DNA of 64,000 bases. It comes from Ephemerocybe angulata. Its lineage: Eukaryota; Basidiomycota; Agaricomycetes; Agaricales; Psathyrellaceae. The notes under the pieces were generated by a model. It ran no database searches and was not told the DNA's origin. It saw only the letters and a program-made list of their open reading frames with translations. The position numbers and the translations under genes were made by a program. Shown in pieces: positions 1 to 11,527 of this stretch. The stretch spans positions 248,001 through 312,000 of the forward strand of contig JAACJK010000008.1 of assembly GCA_013368325.1 (NCBI GenBank), in the 5' to 3' direction. Each line of letters begins with the position of its first letter. Position 1 is the stretch's first letter.

Positions 1-659
1 ATGGCAGGCTCACAGGCTCCTATATATTCCAAAGCCCCAGAAGGCAGGATCAAAAGACCGCACGGCGAACCAGTAAATATGTGGCTCAGCTCAATTTCAT
101 ATGTGGACCCATCAATTGTACTCAACACACCACATCACATCATCCATCCGGCGCTTTCGCTGGCTTTCTCGCTCTTTCTCGTCTCTTCGCCCATGTTGGC
201 CCGCGCGCCATGCTTCAAACTCTCCTCGGACCTCAACCCATCCCGTCTTCGCACATCGAGCAATCTCGTCACTCCCCCTCAGCGCCTAGCTACCTCCAAC
301 TATCGGAGGAGGAAAACGACAGCGTTGAAGCGGTACCGTCCGCTTCCCTACACGTCCGTCCCCCTCCAAGGCCTGCCTGACCCTCAACATCCGTCCGTCT
401 TAACCTGGCTCTGGTTACTGTACCTCTTCTGCTGAGGGTCCGACCGTCCAGCCTCCGTGGATGGCTGAAAGACGCTTCTGACCCCTGGATCCAATTGTCC
501 GCGTGCCGTGGAGGAAGAAACAATTGCGGTTTTTGTTTACCCGCAACCCTTTCCCATCGCTAGCGGGCCGTTTTAGCTAGTCGGGCTAAAGTGCCCTCAA
601 GCTATCGCGGCGACTGAACTTGCCTTCCAGTCACGACGAAAACCCGGTTTCGGTTGGTT

Positions 660-1460
660 GATTTCGCTATCGCAAACGTTCTCCCCTGCTCCTCTGAGGA
701 TATTCTATCGTGTCGCACATGTGTCGACGACGACGACGTGTGCCTGCCTGGCTATAAGGCTACATGGACTTCGAGCTGGTCTGTTTCTGTTCTATTTTCT
801 CGCCAAGAGGATGCGCGCAACCTGTCTACGACTCCGAGACAGCCTCGAACCTACATACGACAGGCTGTACCCTGAGCTCCCGACTCGAACTCGGAACTCC
901 GAATCTCGACCGACCCGAAATGCAGAGGCCTTTAGCTGACGGACGTGTTCGCAGTCGGGGATCGATTCGTCAACATCGGGGCTTGCACAACGAACCATAG
1001 CCCTATGTATGTTTGTTCTTTCTTACTGTATGTTCTGTTCTCCGCGATCGCCAGGCAAGTTTCCAGTGACGAGCGTGCTACATACGATGAAGCGACGCTG
1101 TCTATGCTTCACTCTGCAAACCACAGCACGGATCCCAGAAGCGATGCGCATGCTTGAGGCATGCTACATACTTGGACCGCCCCGGTCAATTGCCCATTGG
1201 AACCGTTGGAACTTGGAACGAACGTTGCCCCCAGATCTACGTATGTATGTATGTAACGCAGTATGTATAATACTCCCCATACTTAACACTCCGGGCTTCA
1301 TTTTCTTTGGGTTCTACTTACCCCAAGGTCTAAACGCTGCGCGCGTGCAATGTAACACTTGCTGAAAAGCACCCTATTTTATTCTTTGTCTTTGCACCAG
1401 AAACCGATGCCCGGTCGCAGTCACCGGTCACCCCAGTATGCCAGAAGGCAGGATCACGGG
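660..1460. repeat. Diverged direct repeat, copy A
   Basis: This copy matches 2230-3270 in the same orientation through ordered blocks. Shared landmarks are AGGATATTCTATC near 700, the TTCTTTCTTACTGTATGTTC block near 1016, a block reading CGCGATCGCCAGG near 1045, ACGAGCGTGCTA near 1070, and a tail reading GAAAAGCACCC, then ACCGATGCCCGGTCGCAG, then CACCCCAGTATG near 1360-1440. Indels and substitutions separate the copies, so the duplication is old. No coding potential is seen. Confidence 0.75.
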
Positions 1461-2229
1461 TGAACTACTGTCTACATAGCGAGCTGGTTCACCTCAATTG
1501 GGCCGGCTATCAATTGGATGGAATTTGCCAGTGAGGCCGAGGGACAGACACACAAGTGCTTTCTCGTCCGTTCCCCCATGTTCGACGGTTCGACCGCACC
1601 ATGCTCCATCCAAGTACAGAGTACGCACACGATGGATCATTCCAAGCCCTCTCCCCAATCGATCGACCGCATCTTCTGTCGCATTCCTTCCTTCCTTCCT
1701 TCCGATCTCGAGCTCTATCATCGTACTCTGGCGTATACGTGTTGTTGGACGGTCGCTGCCTAGAACTACATAGCCCATTGGCACCCGCTCCCAAACACCT
1801 CTAAATTCAACACCGTCACGACCACGACCATGATGCTGGTCCCTCTCGAATAATCGCGAACGCGATTCAACCCCAACAACGCAGAGGGGCCGATGCCTTG
1901 CAGCAGGCATGGCATTCCTCACCGTCGTTCAACCATCCCACTATTGCCACTATTGCAATCAAGGCCCCGTGTCAACGACGAGACCGGACAACGGACAAGA
2001 GACGATATGCGACTTCCGACTTCCGACCGGCCGACTGGGTACCTCGCCCTCCCAGTGCGTGCTTAGGGTTATTGCACCGTTGTAGTCGTTGTAAGTGTAC
2101 TGTCACTGACAACGGCGACAACGGTCCAAGGCTGTACTAAGCATAAGCATAAGCAATCTGGCGACTTAAGACTGGAATACTTCGTCTTTTTGTTGCTGTA
2201 TCGCCAGCCATCTCTTCCGGCGTACCCCG

Positions 2230-3270
2230 CGTGGTGACGTTGGTTCGAGTCGTTCTGTTGTTCTGTTGTTCACCCCGAGCGAGCGAGCGAGCGACGAGCC
2301 TCGACGGTCTGACTTGGAGGATATTCTATCTATCGCACATGCATGCGCCTGTCGACGACCGACCGACGACCCGACGACCGACGACACTGACAACACGTAT
2401 CTGGTTAACCAACCGGCTATATGGTGGACCTTCCTGCTGGCTGGACCCGTTTCTGGTTTATGGCCTACGGCCGGGAAGACTGCGTGTTCATGACGAGGCC
2501 GGGTTCTGGAACACTCAGGGAACGAACGCTCTTCGTGGCTGGCTCGCAGCGCTTACTCGAGTACTGGAGTATACTGGAGCCTTCCAACTCGGCGGCTGGC
2601 TATTTCAAAGTCCTTCCTTCCTCAGAGTCTCATCATTGGCTGCGACCTGACTACCGTACGACTCCAATACCGCCTCCGAGTCTAACCTTCATTCAAGCTT
2701 CAACAAACCGTTTCCACCTCTGCCTCTAACCCACAGGCTGCATGCACCCTGTCCTCCTCGCCCCAAAATGCAGTGGCCTGGCCGGGTGTTCCAAGGTTCG
2801 CAGCTACATACTGGCCGGCCGGCGATCTCAACGTCGGGGTCTTGCACGACGAATCACAGCGCTGTATGTTCTTTCTTACTGTATGTTCTCCGCGATCGCC
2901 AGGTTCCAACGAGCGTGCTAGACGGGAAGCTATGCTATGCAATGCGGCTTTATTCTACACACCACACCACATCTGGCTGGGCACTGGATGGGATCCGGGA
3001 GCTCGCCTCGGCCAATTGCCCGCCGGAACGAAGGAACGAACGTTGGTCCCCTACTATCAGGACCTACCTAGATCTACGTAACGCAGTACCCATAATTCTC
3101 CGGGCTTTATTTTCTTTGGGTAGTACTTACCCCAAGGCCTAAACCTAAGCGCTGCGCTGCGCGTGCAATGTAACACTCGCTGAAAAGCACCCCAAGTATT
3201 TTATTAATATTGTCTTTGTCTCTGTAGAAACCGGTGCCCGGTCGCAGGCACCCCAGTATGTAAACGTTTA
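2230..3270. repeat. Diverged direct repeat, copy B
   Basis: This is the second copy of the segment at 660-1460. It shares the same ordered blocks, including AGGATATTCTATC near 2320, the TTCTTTCTTACTGTATGTTC block near 2870, the CGCGATCGCCAGG block near 2890, and the tail ending CACCCCAGTATG near 3250. It is longer than copy A because of insertions, including GAGCGAGCGAGCGA and GACCGACGAC simple-sequence runs at 2275-2390. It could be an old tandem duplication or two relics of one repeat family. Confidence 0.75.
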
Positions 3271-4549
3271 AACCGGCATATGTATGAAGAGAAACTGGAT
3301 GTGTAAACCGGAAACTTGAAGGAGGGTTCGTAGCTCGAGGTTGGGGCGGACATTGATTGAGTTAAGAAAGAAGGTAGGTAGCCTGAAGAAGGGCCAGAAG
3401 GAATATTGCATGCGCAACGGGGTCCGCCCGCCTCATCCTCAAGGCCGCATCAGCCATCCCATCCTCATCAGCCATCTCAGAGTCACAATATTGCATATGC
3501 ATATGGGCACCCGCTGCTCCAGCTTCCGGCGAGCCCTCCATAGCCTTCCATAGCGCTTCGGGAAGATTGAGGTGCTCGTTGTCGCCTGGTTACTACTCGC
3601 GAGTCGCGCGATGATACAGGAAGAGGAGCGAGCAGAAGGGAGCAGAAGAGAGAGCCCCGTTTTACGTGCGTGCCGAACCGAATCGAACGATGCGCGGTGC
3701 GCAGCGTAAACGGGGGGTGTACACCAGTGACCAGATAGGTGTACCTGGCGGGGAGGAAGGAAGGAAGGGAAGGTCCGAGTCGACCGTCCTAGTTGTCCAA
3801 GTATAGGACTAGTCAGATGGAGATTAGAGTTGAAATCCTTCTTTGACCACAACATCCATGTCGCCTCAGGCTCAGTGCTGAATCCTGCCGGCCGGGGGAT
3901 ATACTTATGTACCCCAGCTACAATATGGCAGGGTCACCCGCATGCACCTTCAATTGTTCAACCAGCCACAAGAGTGTATTCGATCCTGGGCGATCGCGGG
4001 CCATGTCAATGCGAACGGTTCGAATTCGGTGAGTCAGTCCGTCCGTCTATCTATCGGTCAGTCAGTCAATTGGGATTTGGGAGGGAGAGATCATCATCAG
4101 AAGAGTTCCGAATCGGGTAGGAAATCACATCACCGCGCATTCCATTCCCTGGTCTATTTTCGGATTTTATTTATTTATTTTTTCTGGTGCCTTCGCGCTT
4201 CATCAGCCGGATAACTGCATCTGGACGGATCTCGATCTGCACCCCCGATCTCGTTTGAATTCCGAATTCCAATAATAACCGAATACTAATACTAAATAAT
4301 AATTTTTGTTTTAGTCAGTCGAGCCGAACGGTTCAACCAACTGCATGCAGCGGTCGCGACTCGATTTCGGGGGCGCGGACGAGCCAGTGGGCTGATTGAT
4401 TCTCTGCATCCCGCCGCATCCGTTATATGATAGACAAGCCCTGCTCATTCCGGGCCTTTTCCATTTTTTCTTTCAGCCCGTCTTTCAGAATTCGTCGCTC
4501 CTTCCTCCAACTTCAAGTCTAGCAAAAACACACGCACCCTTCATGGTCC

Positions 4550-7500
4550 ATGGCCGTCGCCTCCTCCTCCCCCGCATACCGGTTTCCCGAACACCCGCAA
4601 CCGCAAATGCACTTGAGCGACGAGCAGCAGCAAACGCAGCAGCGGTACCACCACCCCCAGCGAGGAGCAAGTCAGGCGTGGCCGAGTGCTCGCCCGAAAC
4701 ACGCCCCGCCGACGCCCCCGATGTCGTCCACCTTTGAGAGCAGACGCCCCGCAGCCGCGGACTACAGTGACTACCCGCCGTGCAATGTCAATGTCCCCGG
4801 CCCCTCGCGCAGTGCCGCCGCCGTAGCTCTCCCGCCTATCGCACACCTCGACAGGACGCTCAGCTCCATGCAGCCTCGTACGTGCTCAGTTCCCCTCCAA
4901 AACTAGGTCTATGGCTAACATAGATGATTGCAGTGACGCCCCCGGATGACGGCGAGTTCGCGGGTCCTGCTACCTCGACGAGGCTGCCTCCAATCCTCAA
5001 CAATAATGGATACCACGACACGCTGCCTCTACCTCTACCTCTCCCTTTGCCTCTACCTGCGCCAATGCCAATGCATATGCAGAACCAGATGCCAATGCAG
5101 CCCCAGATGTCGATGCAAATGCCAATGCCAATGCAAATCCCGATGGACGACCCCTTCCTCTCCAGCACCTCCACAGCGAAAGCCAAACACCAGCTGTACG
5201 AGATCCCGCCCCCGCCCCCGGCCGTGCTCGACTCCCGCTTCACCCACAACCAAAACCAAAGCCAGGCGCAGGCGCAAGGGCAGTCGCAGTCGCAAGCACG
5301 CCAGCCGCCGCCGCCGCAATACCAAGTCCGCTGGGCCCCTCCCTCGCATCCTTCGTCCCACTCTTCTTCTCAGCCTCCTGCACCTTCACATCCACAAGCA
5401 CAACCACCCGCACATCCACAACCACAACCGCCTCCGCAACCACAACCCCAAGCACCTCAAGCCCCTCCACAAACGCAAGTTCAAGCACCAGAACACCAAG
5501 CACCAGACCACCAACCCCCCATCCCAGCACCCGCCGCCTGCGTCTGGGACAGCGCCCCGCACCTCATCGACTGGCTCGACTTCACGCGCACGCGCAGCGC
5601 GCACTTCATCGCCGAGAAGACGTGCGAGATGATCTGCTACCTGTGGTTCGCGTCGAGTCCTGTTGCGCGGAGGCCGACGCCGCTGTCTTCGTCCAGTGAA
5701 AGTAATGGAAGCAACAACGATGGGAGAGAGAGAGGGATGGATTGTAGTGGGATGAGTGGGAGAGAGGGGAGGGGGGAGGGGAGTTATCCGAGTCCGAATT
5801 GTTCGCCGTCGTCGCCTTCGCGCGTAGCCGGCGCACACGTCGATTCAAGCCTGCTCACAGTCCCTCCAGCACAATCGAATGCCCCATCGAATGTTACTAC
5901 GACGAACAAGAAACAGCTCCTCGCCTCCCCCACCCGCCCAGGCCCGCCCACAACCCTCCAACTCGTCGCCACCCCGTCCTTCATCTCCTTCATGCAAAAA
6001 CTGCTCGAGACGACGCAGGTCTCGCAGAGCGTCATCGTGCTGAGCCTGCACTATATATATAGGTTGAAGGAGAGGAGCGAGTTTACGCCCGCGCAGAGGG
6101 GGAGTGAGTTTAGGATTGCGGTGGCGGGGTTGATGATGGCTAATAAGTTTTTGGATGAGTAAGTGTTGTTTCTCTCTTCTTTTCTGTTCTCTTCCTTCGC
6201 TTTTCTTCTCTCTTCTCCCATTTCTTCTTACTCCCTTTCTTCGTCCTTTCTTCGTCCTCTCTTTCATATCTTCGCCCTTTCGTCCTTTCCTTGATGAAGA
6301 GAGCACATATACTGACTTATTGGCGATTAACAGCAACACCTACACCAACAAAACATGGTCCGAAGTCTCCGGCATCGAGCTCGCCGAGATAAACAGGATG
6401 GAGCGCGAGTTCCTGCACGGCGTCGACTTTAACCTATACGTCGACAAGCCTACATACGAGAGCTGGCTGCACCTTCTCAAGGGCCTTGTGCAGGCGAAGG
6501 AGCGGGACTCGCTCTCTTCCCTGTCGTCCAATTCTTCACATACGTCTTCGACGGGTGCAGGGAGGAGGGGCGATGCGAGGAGGAGGGGAGAGAGGAGGGG
6601 CGGGCGGTATGCGAGTGCGAGTGCGCAGGGGAGTGCGCAGGGGCAGCGGGTTGTGCGCAATCCGGCTCTGGGTATCCCTCCACCGCCTCCGTCGACGGCG
6701 ACGTACCAAGCCGCGTCGACGACGCCGACGCGGCTCCCGCCTCTCGCACAGCCGCGCGCTGGGCCTTCTGCGTATTACTATCCTCACACCACCGCCACTA
6801 CCACTTCTTCGTCGAGTAATCAGGCTCAGCAGTATGCGACGGCGTATCCGCAGAGCGAGGTTAGATTTAATGGTGGTTCGGCATTTGGCGGAGGGTATGC
6901 GGGAGGGTATGCGAGGGCGAGGTCGAGTTCGCCTACGCCGACGAGTGGGAGTGGGGTGTATGGGGATGTTAGGATGGAGGAGGTGTATCATCCTTCGCAC
7001 ACTGCGACTCAGCACTCGCACCCTTCGCACCCTTCGACCCATCAGCACTCGACGCCTCCTCAACAGCAGTACGCCCATCAGCACTCGACCCAGCATTCGA
7101 CGCCCCCCCAACAGCAGCAGTATGGACAAGGGCATGGAGGACAGGGAGGACAGCAGCAGCCCCCAACGAGCGCGACCAAGCGCACAGCAGAAGCCGCCTT
7201 CTCGCCCACGAGCGCGTCGTTTGGCGCGCATTTGCCGAGTAAGAGGCCGTTGGCGATGGTGCTCTCCATTCCCGATTCACTCCCTATCTCTGGTGCTACT
7301 TCTACTCAGTCTCAGTATGGGAATGGGAGTTTCAGCGCCGGGGGGATGACGAGCGGGAGTGGGATGGGCAGTGGAAGTGGGATGGGGAATGGAAGTGGGA
7401 TGGGGAATGGATCGCCGATGGAGGGGTTGGCGGGGTTTGGGAGGATGACGCTTGGGGAGGGGAGTCCTGAGAAGAGGGCGGTGTATCGGGAGCAGAGGCA

Positions 7501-9574
7501 GGAGCATCGTCAGGAACACCGGCCGCAGGAACATCGTCCGGAGCATCGTCCGGAGCATCGTCAGGAGCATCGCCAGGAACATCGTCAGGAGCATCGTCCG
7601 GACCATCTCCAGCATGAACACCTCCAGGACCATCGTCAGCAGCAGCACGAACAACCGCAGCAGCAGCCTCAGCTCGCGCCGAGGCAGCCCCAGCAGCAGG
7701 CGATGGCCCCCACGACGCTCGTCGCGCCGTACTCGTACCAGGTGGACGACGCGCGCCGGCGGGGCGCGCAGCCGCAGGACTTGTATTTCTATACGTTGGC
7801 GTCGTCGCCGATGGAGGCGCCTGTGCGGGCGCGGAGGAGGGGGATGAGTGTGCTTGACGATCGGCCTTCGACTTCTAGTTCTTCCACTTCTGCTTCTGAA
7901 TCGTCTTCGGTTGCGCAAGGCGAGGATGTTCGAGACGACTTGGAAGATGTTGGGATGCTCGATGCAGACGATGCGGAGGAGGATGGAGAGGAGATAGAGG
8001 ATGGGGGCAGTGTGGTTGAGACGGACGGGGAGGAGTGGAGGGCGGGGGAGATTCAGAGGGATGCGCATGGGGAGAGGACGAGGACAAGGAAGGCAAGGTT
8101 GATGCGGTGGAGCGGGGGTGCGGGGGCGGCGGGCGGGTATGGCGGGTATGGCGGGTATGCGTATGATTATTCGAGGGCTTGGAGTACAGCGTATCGGCTG
8201 CAGCAGCAGCAGCAGCTAGGGCAGCCTCAGCCGTCGCAGCTTCCTTTGACTACGACTGCGACGGCGGCGGCGGCGAATAATAGTGGGACTGGCAATGCCA
8301 ATGCGACATCGGGATATGTGAATGGGTATGCCCAACATGTCCCGGCGATCTCGATTGCGCACCCTGTGCCGAGGGCGACGTATGTGCCGACTGTTGTGCA
8401 GAGTGCGAATACGAGTCCTGCGGGGGGCGTTCTGTACGTTCCGGGCGGGTCTGCGTATCATCATCATCCCCACCACCACCAGCACCAGCACCAACCATCG
8501 CAGGCCCCACCTTCGTCATACCGGTACCACCCAGCGCCGACGCAGGATTCAGCCAAGTACGATTCCCCTGCTGATGCAGAGGGTGCTGCTACTGCTATGT
8601 ACGCTGAGGGCGGCGCGGAGTACCGCACTTCACCTTCTCAGCACATGCCGGGCCAGCAGCAGGCGGTGCCTCAGCATGTCCAGCATGTCCAGCAGCCGCA
8701 CTACGAGGCGTGTTCGTACGAGTACGAGTACGATTTGTACGAGCCGAGGCGGTCGGTGCGCTCGGGTGCGCAGCCGTGGTATACGCAGAGCCAGGGCGGG
8801 TCGGTGTCGTACCACCCGTCGCCGGTGCTGGAGAAGGCGTCTGCCGCGGGGCATGCGCATGGGCATGCGGGGTATGGGGGTGCGGTGCATTCGGCGGGGG
8901 GGCGGAGGTATGACTCTGTGGGCGGGTATGGGTATGGGGGTGCGGGGCAGGGGCAGAGGATGCCGCAGATTCAGGATGAGGTGTGGGCGAGGCCTGCGGC
9001 GGCTGTTGTGCTCGCGAGTGCGAGGGAGGAGGGGGAGGGGGAGAGAGGGAGGAGGGATGTGCGGAGTCAGGCGGAGGATGATGTGGGGTATCAGGCGCTG
9101 CAGCAGCATGCGTACCAGGGGAGGCCGGCGTTGGTGGTGCATACGGCGTCGACGAATAGTGCGAGTGCGAGTGCGAGTCGGAGTGGGAGTCGGGGGAGTG
9201 AGTATGAGGGGAGTTTGAGCGAGAGCGAGACGGGGAGTAGTTGTGTGTCTAGTGGGGTTGATGGGGGGAGTGGGATGAGTGGGAGTGGGGCGAGTGAGGG
9301 GGTTGGGGAGGGGGAGAGAGACGGGAGGGAGGGGATTCCGAGTGCGCCGTTTGCGAATGCGGGGCCGGCGGGGGTGCATGTGCCGTTTGGGAGTGAGTAT
9401 GCGCGGTATCAGAGTGGGGTACAGGGGGCGTATGGGTATGCGGCGCAGGGGTATCAGCAGCAGCAGCAGCAGCGCCAGGAGTATGCGCAGGGGCAGGGGA
9501 GGGATGTGTATTCGGCGACGGGGGCGTATCCGCCTGCGGGGAGTGTGTTTGGGCAGAGGTATGGGGAGTGGTAG
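4550..9574 (+). CDS. PCL/PHO80-type cyclin with giant low-complexity C-terminus
   Basis: The model has three exons: 4550-4877, 4934-6158 and 6334-9574. Both introns are GT..AG and restore frame, giving about 1,597 residues. The cyclin box spans exons 2 and 3. It shows HFIAEKTCEMICYLWF, then FISFMQKLLETTQVSQSVI, then ANKFLDD joined to NTYTNKTWSEVSGI and INRMEREFL. These are hallmarks of PHO85-type (PCL/PHO80) cyclins, which activate a Pho85-like kinase. The N-terminus holds Leu-Pro and Met-Pro runs plus Pro/Gln-rich sequence. After the box come roughly 1,000 residues rich in Gly, Ser, Gln, His and Tyr, with a QEHR repeat block and an acidic stretch near 7920-8040. The family is usually 300-500 residues, so this is exceptionally long. 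An ATG lies 7 nt upstream in another frame; 4550 is chosen because it splices in frame. The target and exact PCL subclass cannot be read from sequence. Confidence 0.85.
7487..7650 (+). repeat. In-frame 12-nt coding minisatellite (QEHR/PEHR)
   Basis: Within the cyclin gene, units close to CAGGAGCATCGT repeat about ten times. They encode alternating QEHR, PEHR and PDHL tetrapeptides before grading into a Gln/His run. The unit length is a multiple of three, so copy-number change keeps the frame. The tract is charged and probably disordered. Its role is unknown. Confidence 0.85.
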
Positions 9575-10120
9575 GGGGGGTGGTGTTTCGCTTCGCTCTT
9601 CGTTTTGTTCGGTTTTTTGGGATGATGTTGTGACTCTGTCTCTGTGTTTATTTCTCTCTTTCTTTCTTTCTGTCTTCTGCATACCACGAGCATTATTTCG
9701 TCTCTCTCTCTCTGTCTCTCTCTCTCATCGCACGCAGCATTGGCATTCAAGTTTCAATTTCGCATACACTTATTCCACTTCTCATTCTCTTCGCACAGTA
9801 TTCTCTAGTCAGTCAGTCTCATTGCACATTCCACGAGATTCCTCTTGTTCATTTCTCCTCTCTCTCTCTCTCTCTCTATCCATCCAAGCTATTGTCAACC
9901 AAACACTTCACGAACTGTGACGACCCCTTTGCATTCACGTAGACTGCACACACATTACAACTATATTCTACCTATCGTCCATCTGGCATACATACACTAT
10001 TACATACTCCAATACAGCGGCACGTTCGCGTTATTATTATTATTACCTAGTTACCTGGGCATTTGTCCGTTTGGGATTTTTCCCGCCCCCTGCATTGTTT
10101 TGGGCTTTTAATAAAACAGC
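9575..10120 (+). other. Probable 3' UTR of the cyclin gene
   Basis: The region after the stop is pyrimidine-rich, with TCTC runs at 9695-9730 and 9855-9880. An AATAAA hexamer lies at 10110-10115, fitting a long 3' UTR. No open frame here is convincing. Confidence 0.4.
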
Positions 10121-11470
10121 TTATATTGGCAGGGTAACTCTGAATCCGACTTGCGTTCGAAGCTATGGCAGAGGTGACCACGGGGATGACTGGATTCGAA
10201 GCGAGCCTGCGGGACTAGGCGCCGGCGCTGCAGGCCCCAGGGACATGTACTTGGGTGTAGAAGCTAAGGCCCGGCACAACAAGTAGCAGCTCATTTATTG
10301 AATCTGAATGTGAGTTTGAGCTTATACTCAGTGGTATATTGCCAATTGGTCTTGTAGCAGCGCTGCGGAATTGGAGCTTCAAAGAGGATTAAGAAGATGT
10401 ATTAGAGCGATACCCGCAGTGTACTTGGGTCGTGCAGTCGTTTAGAAGCGCGAGGCTCGGCGACAGCGGGAGCATAGCATGGGGTGGTTCTGTGGTTACG
10501 ACACGACGGGTAAGCTAAGGCGAAGGTAGATTCGCTTGTCCATCTTCTGGGCAGGATTTGGCTAGTGTGATCTGGGTTCTCGGGGAGCCCTAAGTGACTT
10601 GGAGATTGGACTCTGTCCATGGGATGCGTAATCAATCTGCGTGCATGCATCTCTCGTCCGACCGTCCGACCTGATGACTGACTCGGTGGGTCTTCTTTGG
10701 GGCGTAGCACGAAGCAGCTGAGCTTCACGGAAGTTGGTGTCATCTCCTAGGCATCCGGCCATCCCAGAGAGATCGGTGGGGTAGTAATCAATATAGTGAT
10801 AGACAAGAGTGCTAAGCGCCCAAATTGAGCCGGGGGCGTTTTCGGTGCGCAGCAGCAGGGTCGATTCGCACCCGCGACGGGCTGCCCGCAGGCGCTCAGA
10901 TTGGGTTTCGAAGTTCTGTGGGGAAGAAGGATAGTCCGATGCAGCGGCAACCCACCGCGACTTGTGATCATGGCGTCGTTCCCAATCCAATTCAAATTTC
11001 GTATGTACGGCTCCACAGCCCTACATACCTGCAACCATTTGTTCTTGTAAGCGAAGCTTACCTGACGGTGTGCATCCGAGTCTGTATTGCTTTGCGGTGT
11101 ATTACTTTGTGCCCCTATCGGGCGCGCGCAGTCCATTTGCCACTCGCCATTTGGAGCCCAGCTTCTCGATTGGATGAGCCGGTCGGTTTGTCATTGTCAT
11201 TCAATCCTGGGTGCTGTGTGTGTAAGATGGAACATACCACCCTGGATACGTATGCAGCGCAGGAGGAAAGCGTGATAATAATACGAATACGGCACCACCC
11301 TGGAATGCTATTGATGATGCTATTCGAGACCATCTACTACCGACCGCCGCCTGTGCTACCTGTGCTCCCGATATCCGATTCTAGGCTGGTCACTGGGGCC
11401 CCTGGCGACTCCCTGGCGCGTATTACTGGCGAGGTCACGCACATTATCATCCCGGTCACCGGTGAAACCC

Positions 11471-11527
11471 GTTCGGAAGAGCCTGAGCAGGCCTGAGCTG
11501 CCTGAGCCCGCCTGAGCTCTTCCGAAC
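11471..11527. repeat. 12-bp inverted repeat enclosing four GCCTGAG repeats
   Basis: GTTCGGAAGAGC at 11471-11482 is perfectly complementary to GCTCTTCCGAAC at 11516-11527. The 33-nt spacer and arm edges contain four GCCTGAG copies spaced about 10 bp apart (starting near 11481, 11491, 11500 and 11510). It could form a cruciform or RNA hairpin. No gene is assigned to it. Confidence 0.85.

Larger units (their letters stand above)
1..4549. other. Gene-free 5' flank with diverged repeats
   Basis: No open frame here has domain-like composition or credible splice junctions joining it to another. The short frames have the composition expected of unselected sequence. The stretch carries two diverged copies of a long segment, described separately. 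It ends in a pyrimidine-rich leader before the cyclin start at 4550. Short CAGTC-type simple sequence occurs near 4030-4075. Confidence 0.6.

Noticed and set aside
6536..7231. Arg-rich minus-strand open frame of 231 residues
   Set aside because: It is a shadow of the low-complexity sense coding sequence.
8630..9682. Long minus-strand open frame (350 residues) opposite the cyclin tail
   Set aside because: It is rich in Arg, Pro, Ile and Thr, mirrors the biased codons of the sense strand, and has no domain. The cyclin frame is continuous with a real cyclin box.
10160..10210. tRNA-like sequence (minus strand CTTCGAATCC)
   Set aside because: It resembles a B box, but no A box, acceptor stem or anticodon arm can be folded around it.
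10850..10900. Second tRNA-like T-loop (minus strand GTGCGAATCGACC)
   Set aside because: It deviates from the B-box consensus and has no cloverleaf.
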